The translations under genes were made by a program, and so were the position numbers. 17,575 nucleotides of DNA from Acidobacteriota bacterium (GTDB taxonomy: Bacteria > Acidobacteriota > Terriglobia > Terriglobales > Acidobacteriaceae): assembly GCA_021841795.1 (NCBI GenBank), contig JAKCDN010000014.1, positions 1 through 17,575 on the forward strand. Direction: 5' to 3'. Below are positions 1-7,486 of this stretch, in pieces (the first letter of the stretch is position 1; each line of letters starts with the position of its first letter). Below the pieces are notes generated by a model. That model worked only from the letters and a program-made list of their open reading frames with translations, searched no databases and had not been told where the DNA came from.

Positions 1-757
1 CGCGCGTCGTCCGCGCCGCGTCTAATATGGCCTCGCGATCAAGCGGCTTTACGCTGCTCATGTTCAGCACGCGCGCCTCGATGCCCCGCGCCTCCAGAGC
101 ATGCGCTGCCTTCAGTGCACGGCTCACCAGCAGGCCGTTGGCGATGAGCGTCACATCCTTCCCCTCGCGCAGCCGCACCGCCTTGCCGAGTTTGAACTCG
201 TAATCCTCGCCATGCACGCGCGGCACGGGCACGCGCGCGATGCGCAGGAACATCGGCCCCTCATGCGTCAGCGAGAAACGCATCGCCGCCGCGGTCTCCA
301 CCGGATCAGCCGGAACCACAACCGCAAGGTTCGGTAGCACCCGCATCCACGCCAGATCCTCAATCGAGTGGTGCGTCGGCCCCAGCTGGCCATAAGCCAT
401 TCCCGGCGACATGGCGCAAAGCTTCACGTTCAGCTTCGAATAGCAAAGGTCGACCTTCACCTGTTCCGTCGCCCGGCCAGTCAGAAAGCACGCCGCGCCG
501 CAGACATAAGGCGCCATGCCGCCGTTGGCCAGCCCTGCGCCCACGCCCACCATGTTCTGCTCGGCGATGCCCACGTTCACAAAACGTTCCGGAAATCTCG
601 TCTTGAAGTTCTTCAGCTTGGCCGAGGAAATCGAGTCGTTCGCCACTGCGCACACTCGCGGATCGGATGCCGCCATCTCCTCCAGTACGCTCACATAGGC
701 ATCTCGACAGTCGAAGAGTTGCGGACCGCTTGCCGAGCCGGATGCTTCGCTCACCAT
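1..757 (-). CDS. Transketolase C-terminal subunit (partial, runs off left edge)
   Basis: This is the pyrimidine-binding and C-terminal half of a two-gene transketolase, which with the N-subunit transfers two-carbon ketol units using thiamine diphosphate. Translating the minus strand from the ATG at 757 gives about 252 open codons to the window edge, so the 3' end is missing. The pyrimidine-domain signature NVGIAEQNMVG is at residues 61-71; Glu66 is the expected cofactor-activating glutamate. The stretch AMSPGMAYGQLGPTHHSIED and the later EGPMFLRIAR segment are typical of split transketolases and of the related DXP-synthase fold. The start overlaps the stop of the N-subunit gene by 7 bases (ATGGTGA), so the two are translationally coupled. 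Split transketolases are common in sugar loci. One characterised pair, AptA/AptB, acts on apulose 4-phosphate, which would fit the neighbours, but substrate cannot be read from this sequence. Confidence 0.93.
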   Translation of the reverse strand, partial: MVSEASGSASGPQLFDCRDAYVSVLEEMAASDPRVCAVANDSISSAKLKNFKTRFPERFVNVGIAEQNMVGVGAGLANGGMAPYVCGAACFLTGRATEQVKVDLCYSKLNVKLCAMSPGMAYGQLGPTHHSIEDLAWMRVLPNLAVVVPADPVETAAAMRFSLTHEGPMFLRIARVPVPRVHGEDYEFKLGKAVRLREGKDVTLIANGLLVSRALKAAHALEARGIEARVLNMSSVKPLDREAILDAARTTR

Positions 758-1602
758 GCCACCTCCACTCCAAGCTCTCTGGCCGCCGTGACAAGCTGCT
801 CTTTGCTCGGAACCCCGTGGTGCCATGCGGGCTGGTTCTCCGCGAACGAAACCCCTTTGCCCTTCACCGTATGCGCAAGAATGCATGATGGCTTGCCCGC
901 CTCGACCGGCAGTTGCGAAAGCCGATCGTAAAGCGCCTCGGTGGAGTGGCCGTCCACCTCATCGACCGCAAAGCCAAAGGCTCTGAAGCGCTCGGCCAGC
1001 GGCTCCATTCGGATCGTATTCTCGGTGAAATCCCCTTGTTGAATGCGATTGCGGTCCACGATGACCGTCAGGTTATCCAGACCGTAGTGCTGCGCCGTCA
1101 TCGCCGCCTCCCAGTTCGATCCCTCCTGCAGTTCGCCGTCGCCGGTCAGGACAAAAACGCGCCACTGCTCTTTTCTCATGCGCGCCGCGAGCGCCGCGCC
1201 CACCGCGATGGGCAGTCCATGGCCCAGCGGCCCCGTATTCGCCTCCACTCCAGGCAGCTTGTTGCGGTCGGGATGGCCGTTGAGCATCGAGAGCGGATCC
1301 ATATAGGTCTTGAGCTGCTCGACCGGAAAAAATCCCCGCGCGGCCAGCGTCGAATAGTAGGCCGCTGCCCCGTGGCCCTTCGAGAGGATAAAGCGGTCGC
1401 GCTGCGGCCACCGTGGCCCGCTCGGATCAACCTGCAGAATCCCGCCCAGAAACAGAACCGCCAGCACATCGGCTGACGACAGATCGCCACCCGTATGCCC
1501 CAGTTGTGCGTGATGATTCATCGTCATGGCGCTCAGGCGGATCCAGTTGGCTCTCTGCTTCAGCCATGCGGCCCGCTCCAGCCCCTCTCGCGGTGCTTCC
1601 AT
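751..1602 (-). CDS. Transketolase N-terminal (TPP-binding) subunit
   Basis: This 283-residue protein is the thiamine-diphosphate-binding half of a split transketolase, partner of the gene that follows it. Family motifs are clear: HTGGDLSSADVLAVLF near residue 36, RDRFILSKGHGAAAYY near residue 68, and the Mg/TPP motif GDGELQEGSNWEA starting at Gly154. The length matches stand-alone N-subunits. An upstream TTG (1668) would add 22 residues, but I chose the ATG at 1602. It has an excellent ribosome site (GGAGGGAG, 1610-1617, 7 bases upstream), and a good promoter (1634-1662) covers the extension. The gene is divergent from the hybrid regulator. The pair is likely cytoplasmic and links the pathway's product to pentose-phosphate intermediates. 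An apulose-4-phosphate-type role is possible given the RuBisCO-like protein and acid-sugar kinase nearby; that is inference. Confidence 0.93.
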   Translation of the reverse strand: MEAPREGLERAAWLKQRANWIRLSAMTMNHHAQLGHTGGDLSSADVLAVLFLGGILQVDPSGPRWPQRDRFILSKGHGAAAYYSTLAARGFFPVEQLKTYMDPLSMLNGHPDRNKLPGVEANTGPLGHGLPIAVGAALAARMRKEQWRVFVLTGDGELQEGSNWEAAMTAQHYGLDNLTVIVDRNRIQQGDFTENTIRMEPLAERFRAFGFAVDEVDGHSTEALYDRLSQLPVEAGKPSCILAHTVKGKGVSFAENQPAWHHGVPSKEQLVTAARELGVEVAW

Positions 1603-1633
1603 CGGGAATCTCCCTCCAGGCAAGTCCATGCGC

Positions 1634-1662
1634 ATCCTATTTGCCGCGGCCTGAACGGTCAA
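1634..1662 (-). promoter_or_regulatory. Predicted sigma-70-type promoter of the split transketolase operon
   Basis: On the minus strand, TTGACC (1662-1657) is followed after exactly 17 bases by TAGGAT (1639-1634). This is a good -35/-10 pair about 30 bases upstream of the ATG at 1602. It makes the longer TTG start at 1668 unlikely. It lies about 80 bases from the operator at 1742-1758, so any control by the divergent regulator would have to act from an upstream position. Confidence 0.5.
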
Positions 1663-1735
1663 CTGCAATCCGGCCCGCTCAGCCCGTCGTGCTCAAACAA
1701 TCATCTCCTGCCGCCGGCCCACCGCAAAATCGGAC

Positions 1736-1763
1736 TTGCCAATTCCGGAGATCGGAATATACT
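1736..1763 (+). promoter_or_regulatory. Predicted promoter of the hybrid regulator gene
   Basis: TTGCCA (1736-1741) and TATACT (1758-1763) form a -35/-10 pair with a 16-base spacer, about 36 bases upstream of the GTG start. The spacer is filled exactly by the inverted repeat at 1742-1758. A protein bound there would block RNA polymerase, which points to autorepression. The promoter match is read directly from the sequence; activity is inferred. Confidence 0.6.
1742..1758. promoter_or_regulatory. Putative operator 1, ATTCCG-N5-CGGAAT
   Basis: A perfect inverted repeat with 6-base arms ATTCCG and CGGAAT and spacer GAGAT lies between the -35 and -10 elements of the regulator's promoter. The same arms with the same 5-base spacing recur at 3003-3019 and 9574-9590. 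A 17-base two-fold symmetric site is the size expected for an HTH dimer. The neighbouring IclR-HTH/PBP1 protein is the obvious binder. Confidence 0.72.
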
Positions 1764-1798
1764 GTACCGCCTGAAGCTTGCAACCTTTGGAGATCAAC

Positions 1799-3040
1799 GT
1801 GGCACGACGTCAACAGGATAAGTTCTTGGAAGAACTGGAGCCGGATAGCGCTGAAACCAACGGCCGCAACAGCGACCGCAACGAATCGCAGACCGTTCTG
1901 CGCGCCTGCGAGGTGCTGAAAGCATTTCGGCATCTCGGCGAGGAATTGCCCCTCACCGCCGTCATGGAGCGCACAGCGCTGCCCAAGACGACCACCTTTC
2001 GGCTGCTGCGCACTCTTATCCATGGCGGCCTGGTCGAGCGCGTCAGCGCCGGCGTCTATCGCAACAGCTTCGGTCCTGTTACGGCGCGCCCTTTCCGCAT
2101 CGGTTTTGCCACCCAGGGCGACACCGAATTCGCTCGCGAGGTGACACGCAGCATGGTCACTGCGGCCGCGCGTGAACATGTGCAGCTCATCACCCTCAAC
2201 AATCGCTACAGCGCGCGCGAAGCCCTCCGCAACGCCGACGTGCTGATTCGCGAACGCGTCGACCTGGTGCTCGAATTTCAGACCTATGAGCGCGTCGCGC
2301 CCGTCATCGCCTCCAAATTTCTTGCCGCCAATGTGCCCGTCATCGCGATTGAGGTTCCCCATCCCGGGGCAACGTACTTCGGCGCCGACAACTACAAGGC
2401 CGGTCTCATCGGCGGCCGCGCCCTCGGCCGCTGGGCGCGCGAAAACTGGGAGGGCAAGGTCGATCAGCTCGTTCTCGTCGAGCTTCCTATCGCCGGATCT
2501 CTCCTCGAATTGCGCCTCTCCGGCCTCGTTGACGGCCTGCGCGCAGAACTGCCCAAAATCGTCGAAACCCCATTGATTCGCCTCAACGGACGCGGCAACT
2601 TCGAGCAGGTTCTCGATGTGCTGCGCAAATATCTGCGCCGCCGCGGGCCGCGGCGCACGCTCGTCGGCACGGTCAACGACATCTGCGCCCTGGCCGCGCT
2701 GCGCGCTTTCGAGGAGGCCGGCGCATCCCAGCAATGCGCGGTCATGGGGCAGAACGCGCTCCGCGAAGCGCGCTCTGAACTCCGTCGTCCAGGCACCCGC
2801 CTCGTGGGCTCGGTCGCTTATTTCCCTGAACGTTATGGCGATGAGCTTGTTCCTCTCGCCATCAACATTCTCCAGCAAAAACCCGCGCCCGCCGCCATCT
2901 TCGTCAAGCACCAGCTCCTCACGCCGCGCAATGTCGATCTCGTCTATCCTCTCGACGAAGCTCCGGCCGGAACCCCGCGCAAAACCCAGACCGGACTGGA
3001 TAATTCCGCCACGCGGAATCAGCGGGCCGTCGAAGTTTGA
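1799..3040 (+). CDS. Hybrid transcriptional regulator: IclR-type winged HTH fused to a LacI-like PBP1 sensor
   Basis: This 413-residue cytoplasmic DNA-binding regulator presumably senses a sugar. After a polar N-terminal tail, residues about 30-90 resemble an IclR winged helix (SQTVLRACEVLKAFRHL, then ALPKTTTFRLLRTLIHGGLV). From about residue 98 a type-1 periplasmic-binding-protein domain follows. It begins FRIGFATQGDTEFAREV and continues with VDLVLEF, NVPVIAIEVPHPGATYFGADNYKAGLIGG and TLVGTVNDICALAALRAFEEAG, the pattern of LacI/ribose-binding effector domains. Classical IclR proteins carry a GAF-like effector domain and classical LacI proteins a different HTH, so the combination is unusual. 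I chose the GTG at 1799 because GGAG (1789-1792) sits 6 bases upstream; a TTG at 1778 would add 7 residues. The operator in its own promoter suggests autoregulation. The last codons contain operator 2. Confidence 0.88.
   Translation: MARRQQDKFLEELEPDSAETNGRNSDRNESQTVLRACEVLKAFRHLGEELPLTAVMERTALPKTTTFRLLRTLIHGGLVERVSAGVYRNSFGPVTARPFRIGFATQGDTEFAREVTRSMVTAAAREHVQLITLNNRYSAREALRNADVLIRERVDLVLEFQTYERVAPVIASKFLAANVPVIAIEVPHPGATYFGADNYKAGLIGGRALGRWARENWEGKVDQLVLVELPIAGSLLELRLSGLVDGLRAELPKIVETPLIRLNGRGNFEQVLDVLRKYLRRRGPRRTLVGTVNDICALAALRAFEEAGASQQCAVMGQNALREARSELRRPGTRLVGSVAYFPERYGDELVPLAINILQQKPAPAAIFVKHQLLTPRNVDLVYPLDEAPAGTPRKTQTGLDNSATRNQRAVEV
3003..3019. promoter_or_regulatory. Putative operator 2, ATTCCG-N5-CGGAAT
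   Basis: A perfect copy of the operator-1 arms with spacer CCACG lies inside the last codons of the regulator gene, 19 bases before its stop and 74 bases before the GH127 start. It is upstream of the GH127/RLP/kinase operon. I see no convincing -10 hexamer in the register used at operator 1, so the promoter it controls is not located. Confidence 0.68.
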
Positions 3041-3093
3041 CCTTCGCTCCCCATGCGCCGCAACGTAATGTGCAACAGAGTCGTACTTTCCCT

Positions 3094-4881
3094 ATGAGCA
3101 ACCGGATCACAAGACGAGACTTCCTGGCCGGCGCGGCCGCCGCCGCACTCGCACCCACGGCGCGCGCCACCGCCACGCCTGCGGCTGCTGACGTCTTTAC
3201 TGAGTTTGATTATGACGCCGTACAGCTTACCGGCGGACCGCTCAAGCGCCAGTACGACCGCATGCACGCCGCTTACCTCGCGCTCGACAATGATCGTCTG
3301 CTCCGCGTCTATCGCGAACGCGCGGGCCTGCCGGCTCCCGGCGCGCCCATGGGCGGCTGGTACGGACATGACGGCTTCGTACCCGGGCACTCGCTCGGCC
3401 AGTACATCTCCGGCATCGCGCGCATCGGCCGCACCACCGGCGATCCTGCCTGCGCCGCCAAGGTTGACGCCCTGGTCGCTGGTTTTGCCGCAACGCTCGG
3501 CCCCAGCGACATGCCCTTTGCCGCGCCGAACGCTGAAACCCTCTGGCCCTGCTACATACTCGACAAACACCTCGCCGGACTGATGGATGCGTTCCACTTG
3601 AGCGGCGTCGCCTCCGCGCGCGATCTCGTGCCGCGCGTATTTCACGGAGCGCTGCCTTACATCCCGAAAAAAGGGCGCGACCGCGTCGGCAAGAAGAATC
3701 CGCCGTACGACGAGACCTATGTTCTGCCCGAGTCGCTCTTCCTCGCCTACGAGTTAACCGGCGACCGTGCGCTCTATGATCGCGCCATGGCCTATCTGCT
3801 GGATCGCGACTATTTCGACCCGCTTGCCGCGGGGCAGGATGTGCTGCCGGGCCGCCATGCTTACAGCCACGTCATTGCCCTCAGCTCCGCAGGCAAAGCA
3901 AGGCTGGTCCTCGGCGAAGTAAAGTATCTCCGCGCCATGCAGAATGCCTGGGATCTGCTCGCCACAACGCAGCAGTTCGCCACTGGCGGCTGGGGTCCGA
4001 ATGAAACCTTCATCGAGCCGCACAAGGGCCAACTCTATGACAGCCTGCGCTCCACCAACGACCACTTTGAGACTCCGTGCGGCAGCTACGCGGCCATCAA
4101 ACTGGCGCGCTATCTGCTATGCGCCACGGGCGATGCGCGCTACGGCGATGGCCTGGAGCGCGTCCTCTTCAACGGCATTCTCGCCGTCAAGGAACCGGAC
4201 GCTGATGGCGATTATCCCTACTATTCGACCTATGGCGCCGAAGCGCACAAGGTCTTCTATCCCAAAAAATGGCCTTGCTGCTCCGGCACCCTGGTCGAGG
4301 GTGTCGCAGACTATGTCAAAAACATCTACTTCCGCGCGCAGGATGGCGTAGCCGTGAATCTGTACGCGCCCTCACGCGTGCAGTGGATCGAGCGCGGCAT
4401 TCCCGTGCAGCTCTCGCAGCAAACGCACTTCCCGCTGGGCGAAGCTGTCGCCTTGCACGTGCAGTGCGCGGCGCCCGTCGACTTTGCGCTGCGCCTGCGG
4501 CTGCCGGAGTGGGCGCACGCCGCGCCCCAACTTCGCATCAACGGAAAGCCGGCTCGGGCCGATCGGCACGCCGGATTCGCCGTAGTGCGCCGGCGCTGGA
4601 CAAGCGGCGATACGCTCGCCATCACGTTGCCCATGCGCTTCCACGCCGCGCCGATCGACGATCTGCATCCTGAGTCGGTCGCGCTCATGCGCGGCCCGCT
4701 GGTCTACGTGGAACAGAATCCTGCCGGCAACAGTCCCGCGCACGCAAATCCTGCGGCTCTCGAACCTCGGCCCCGGACTCCAGGCGAGTTCTCCGCTCGC
4801 ACCGGCAATCAAACCCGGATCTACGTGCCGTTTTATTCCGTGCGCGGCGATGCCTACACAATGTATGCCCAACAAAGCTGA
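3094..4881 (+). CDS. Tat-exported GH127/DUF1680-family glycosidase (beta-L-arabinofuranosidase-like)
   Basis: This 595-residue protein belongs to the DUF1680 / GH127-GH146 group, cysteine-dependent retaining glycosidases acting on beta-L-arabinofuranosides. The N-terminus MSNRITRRDFLAGAAAAA with a following Ala-rich stretch is a twin-arginine signal, so the enzyme folds in the cytoplasm and is exported. Expected zinc/nucleophile residues are visible: FETPCGSYA (Glu326, Cys329) and KWPCCSGT (Cys395, Cys396; the first or second of these should be the nucleophile, by analogy). The glutamate and first cysteine are spaced E-x-x-C rather than the E-x-C I recall for HypBA1. The start at 3094 is chosen over a TTG at 3037 that overlaps the regulator stop. 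It is first in an operon with a RuBisCO-like protein (8 bases downstream) and a kinase. Related proteins are reported to cleave other furanosides and acid sugars, so the substrate may be apiose or aceric acid rather than arabinose. Confidence 0.88.
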   Translation: MSNRITRRDFLAGAAAAALAPTARATATPAAADVFTEFDYDAVQLTGGPLKRQYDRMHAAYLALDNDRLLRVYRERAGLPAPGAPMGGWYGHDGFVPGHSLGQYISGIARIGRTTGDPACAAKVDALVAGFAATLGPSDMPFAAPNAETLWPCYILDKHLAGLMDAFHLSGVASARDLVPRVFHGALPYIPKKGRDRVGKKNPPYDETYVLPESLFLAYELTGDRALYDRAMAYLLDRDYFDPLAAGQDVLPGRHAYSHVIALSSAGKARLVLGEVKYLRAMQNAWDLLATTQQFATGGWGPNETFIEPHKGQLYDSLRSTNDHFETPCGSYAAIKLARYLLCATGDARYGDGLERVLFNGILAVKEPDADGDYPYYSTYGAEAHKVFYPKKWPCCSGTLVEGVADYVKNIYFRAQDGVAVNLYAPSRVQWIERGIPVQLSQQTHFPLGEAVALHVQCAAPVDFALRLRLPEWAHAAPQLRINGKPARADRHAGFAVVRRRWTSGDTLAITLPMRFHAAPIDDLHPESVALMRGPLVYVEQNPAGNSPAHANPAALEPRPRTPGEFSARTGNQTRIYVPFYSVRGDAYTMYAQQS

Positions 4882-4889
4882 TACCACCG

Positions 4890-6179
4890 ATGACACTCGC
4901 AAACCATTGCACGGACCGCATCTTCGCGCGCTATTGGATTGAAACCGCGTTCCCCCTCGACGACGCCGCAGCCATCATGGCCGGCGAGCAGTCGACCGGA
5001 ACCTTCGTTCGTGTTCCCGGCGAAACCGACGAACTGCGCGAACGCTATGCCGCGCGCGTGGAGCGCATCGTCGAACTGGACAAGGTTGAGGCTCCGTCGC
5101 TCCCTGGATCAGGCCTGCCCAGGAAGCATGCCGGCCCCGTTGTACGCCGCGCGGCCGAAGTCACGCTCTCCTGGCCCATGGCCAACCTGGGACCGTCGCT
5201 GCCCAATCTGCTGGCCACTGTCGCAGGCAATCTCTTCGAGCTGAAGCCGTTCTCGGGACTCAAACTGCTCGATATCGCGCTCCCGCCGGCCTTTCTGTCG
5301 GCCTATCAGGGACCGCAGTTTGGCACGGAAGGAACGCGGCGTCTTACCGGCGTCTACGGCCGTCCTCTCATCGGCACCATCATCAAGCCCAGCGTCGGCA
5401 TGACCCCCGAGCAAACCGCGGCGCAGGTCAAAATCCTCGCCGAGGCCGGTGTCGACTTCATTAAGGATGACGAACTGCAGGCCGACGGACCGCATTGTCC
5501 CTTCGATCAACGTGTTCCCGCCGTGCTGCGCGTACTCAACGAATATGCCGACAAATACGGCAGGCGGCCCATGTACGCTGCCAACATCACCGGCGAAATC
5601 GACCAGATGCTGCGCCGCCACGATCTTGTCGTCGCCTCGGGCGGCATCTGCGTCATGGCCAGCGTGAACAGCATCGGCCTGCCCGCGATGACGGCCCTCC
5701 GCCGCCATGCGCAAGTCGCCATCCACGGCCATCGCAACGGTTGGGGCATGTTCAGCCGCTCGCACGCCACCGGCATGAGCTTCATTGCCTTCCAGAAGTT
5801 CTGGCGGCTTGCCGGCATCGACCACGTCCATGTCAACGGCCTGCGCAACAAGTTCTGCGAAGACGACGCGAGCGTCGTGGCCTCCGCGCGCGAGTGCCTT
5901 ACGCCCATGTTCCCTGCCCCGCACAAAGGCTGTGAGATCATGCCGGTCTTTTCTTCGGGACAGTCGGCAAGCCAGGCTCCGGATACCTACCGGGCCCTCG
6001 GCTCAATGGATCTGATCTTTGCCTGCGGCGGAGGCATCCTTGCCCATCCTGCCGGCCCCGCTGCCGGCGTGCGCAGTCTGCGCCAGGCGTGGCAGGCCGC
6101 CGCCGCCGGCATCTCCCTGGCGGAATACGCGCAGTCTCACGAGGAGCTCCGCGCCGCGCTGGAGGCATTTGCCGCGTGA
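4890..6179 (+). CDS. RuBisCO-like protein (probable 3-oxo-isoapionate-4-phosphate-type decarboxylase or transcarboxylase/hydrolase)
   Basis: This 429-residue RuBisCO large-chain fold is the length of form IV (RuBisCO-like) proteins. Compared with spinach numbering, the carbamylated lysine and metal ligands are intact in IKDDE (Lys192=K201, Asp194=D203, Glu195=E204). Also present are Glu33 (E60), Asn114 (N123), Lys166 (K175), His281-Arg282 (H294-R295), His314 (H327), Lys321 (K334) and Ser356 (S379). The second lysine of the KPK motif (K177) is Ser168 and T173 is Ile, so true CO2 fixation is unlikely. It is immediately followed, with a 4-base overlap, by a DUF1537 kinase. That pairing matches the published D-apionate pathways, where a kinase makes 3-oxo-isoapionate 4-phosphate and an RLP decarboxylates or hydrolyses it. 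Which reaction applies cannot be decided here. The ribosome site is weak, so coupling to the GH127 gene 8 bases upstream is likely. Confidence 0.9.
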   Translation: MTLANHCTDRIFARYWIETAFPLDDAAAIMAGEQSTGTFVRVPGETDELRERYAARVERIVELDKVEAPSLPGSGLPRKHAGPVVRRAAEVTLSWPMANLGPSLPNLLATVAGNLFELKPFSGLKLLDIALPPAFLSAYQGPQFGTEGTRRLTGVYGRPLIGTIIKPSVGMTPEQTAAQVKILAEAGVDFIKDDELQADGPHCPFDQRVPAVLRVLNEYADKYGRRPMYAANITGEIDQMLRRHDLVVASGGICVMASVNSIGLPAMTALRRHAQVAIHGHRNGWGMFSRSHATGMSFIAFQKFWRLAGIDHVHVNGLRNKFCEDDASVVASARECLTPMFPAPHKGCEIMPVFSSGQSASQAPDTYRALGSMDLIFACGGGILAHPAGPAAGVRSLRQAWQAAAAGISLAEYAQSHEELRAALEAFAA

Positions 6180-7471
6180 GCATGCATCTCACACCGCGCC
6201 TGCTTTACGCCTGGTATGGCGACGACTTCACCGGCTCCACCGATGTCCTGGAGACGCTGGCCGTTCACGGCGTCAAGGCGGTCCTCTTCACGCGTCCGCC
6301 GCATACGCGCGACCTGGCGTCTTTCTCCGACTGCCGCGCCGTTGGAGTCGCCGGTGAAAGCCGCAGCCGCGGCCCGCAGTGGATGAGCCGCAACCTCCCT
6401 GCGATCTTTCGCGCCATCCGGCGTCTTGGCGCGCCCATGAATCATTACAAGGTCTGCTCGACCTTCGACAGCTCGTCGCGCATCGGCAGCATCGGCCGCG
6501 CCATGGAGATTGGCCGCGAGATCTTTCGTTCCGGCCCGGTTCCGATCGTCGTCGGCGCCTCCCACCTCGGCCGCGCCGTGGTCTTCGGCAATCTCTTCGC
6601 CGCCGCTGACGGCGCCTGGCATCGCATCGATCGTCATCCCACCATGCGGCGGCATCCTGTTACTCCCATGGCAGAGGCTGACCTGCGTCTCCATCTTGCC
6701 CGGCAGACCGCGCTTTCCATCGGCCTCGTTGACCTGGCTGCATTTCAGTCCCGTACTGTGCGTGAACACTGGCTACAATACGTTCACGCCTGCACGGGCG
6801 CTGTCGTCTTCGACGGCTTTGCCGATCCTATGCTCGAAGAAACCGCGCGCGTTCTCTGCGAGCCCGCCCTGCAACGGCCGATCTTTGCCGTAGGCAGTTC
6901 CGGCCTCACACGGGGACTCTTGCATTACTGGCGCTCGGCCGGCATGGTCGGCGCCGCCTCGCCGCCGCCGCCCCCTCCGTCCGTCGATCGCATCCTCGTG
7001 TTGAGCGGAAGTTGCTCCCCCATAACCGCGCGGCAAATCCGCCGCGCCCGCCAGTTGGGCTTCGCCGCCTGGCGTATTCAGGGCCAGGGGCCGTGGACGC
7101 AAGTGGCCGAAAAAGCCGGCCGCGCGCTCGCCGCAGGGCGCAGCGTCGTCCTCTACACGGCGCTCGGGCCCCAGACTCCGGATGCCATGCACGGCAAAAA
7201 CTTCGGCGTCGCTCTCGGCCGGCTCCTGCATCAGCTCGTTCTTGCAACCGGTGTCCGCCGCATCCTCATCGCCGGGGGCGATACCGCAACCCACGCCGTC
7301 CGGCAACTCGGCCTCGATGCGCTCACATTCGCCGCGCCGCTCGTCTCCGGCGTTCCCCTCTGTCGTGCCGGCGCGAGCTCGCAGCTTGACGGCCTCGAGC
7401 TCGCTCTCAAAGGCGGACAGATGGGCTCTGACGATTTCTTCGTCAACGTGCGCAGCGGCCGCGGCTTTTAG
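6176..7471 (+). CDS. DUF1537 four-carbon acid sugar kinase family (3-oxo-isoapionate kinase-like)
   Basis: This 431-residue ATP-dependent kinase belongs to the family of OtnK, DtnK, DenK and OiaK, which phosphorylate short acid sugars. The N-terminal substrate domain opens with WYGDDFTGSTDVLE (Asp16, Asp17). The C-terminal nucleotide-binding domain has VLSGSCSPITARQ, the GGDT motif at residues 367-370 and KGGQMG at residues 412-417. I chose the GTG at 6176: it overlaps the RLP stop as GTGA and has GGAGG 10 bases upstream. An ATG at 6182 is the alternative, and longer forms only read through RLP codons. Tight coupling to an RLP favours an OiaK-like role (3-oxo-isoapionate to its 4-phosphate) over tetronate kinases, which usually sit with PdxA2 or a class II aldolase; neither is present here. 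The 3' end faces the MFS gene with only 15 bases between. Confidence 0.88.
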   Translation: MSMHLTPRLLYAWYGDDFTGSTDVLETLAVHGVKAVLFTRPPHTRDLASFSDCRAVGVAGESRSRGPQWMSRNLPAIFRAIRRLGAPMNHYKVCSTFDSSSRIGSIGRAMEIGREIFRSGPVPIVVGASHLGRAVVFGNLFAAADGAWHRIDRHPTMRRHPVTPMAEADLRLHLARQTALSIGLVDLAAFQSRTVREHWLQYVHACTGAVVFDGFADPMLEETARVLCEPALQRPIFAVGSSGLTRGLLHYWRSAGMVGAASPPPPPPSVDRILVLSGSCSPITARQIRRARQLGFAAWRIQGQGPWTQVAEKAGRALAAGRSVVLYTALGPQTPDAMHGKNFGVALGRLLHQLVLATGVRRILIAGGDTATHAVRQLGLDALTFAAPLVSGVPLCRAGASSQLDGLELALKGGQMGSDDFFVNVRSGRGF

Positions 7472-7486
7472 CCTTCCGCCCGGCCT

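Noticed and set aside
1679..2911. A 410-codon minus-strand open frame opposite the regulator
   Set aside because: It is antisense to a well-formed HTH/PBP1 protein, shows no domain, and would run through the regulator's promoter and operator.
4890..6179. Reading the RuBisCO-fold gene as a genuine CO2-fixing RuBisCO
   Set aside because: K177 is replaced by Ser and T173 by Ile, there is no small subunit or phosphoribulokinase nearby, and the gene is coupled to an acid-sugar kinase.
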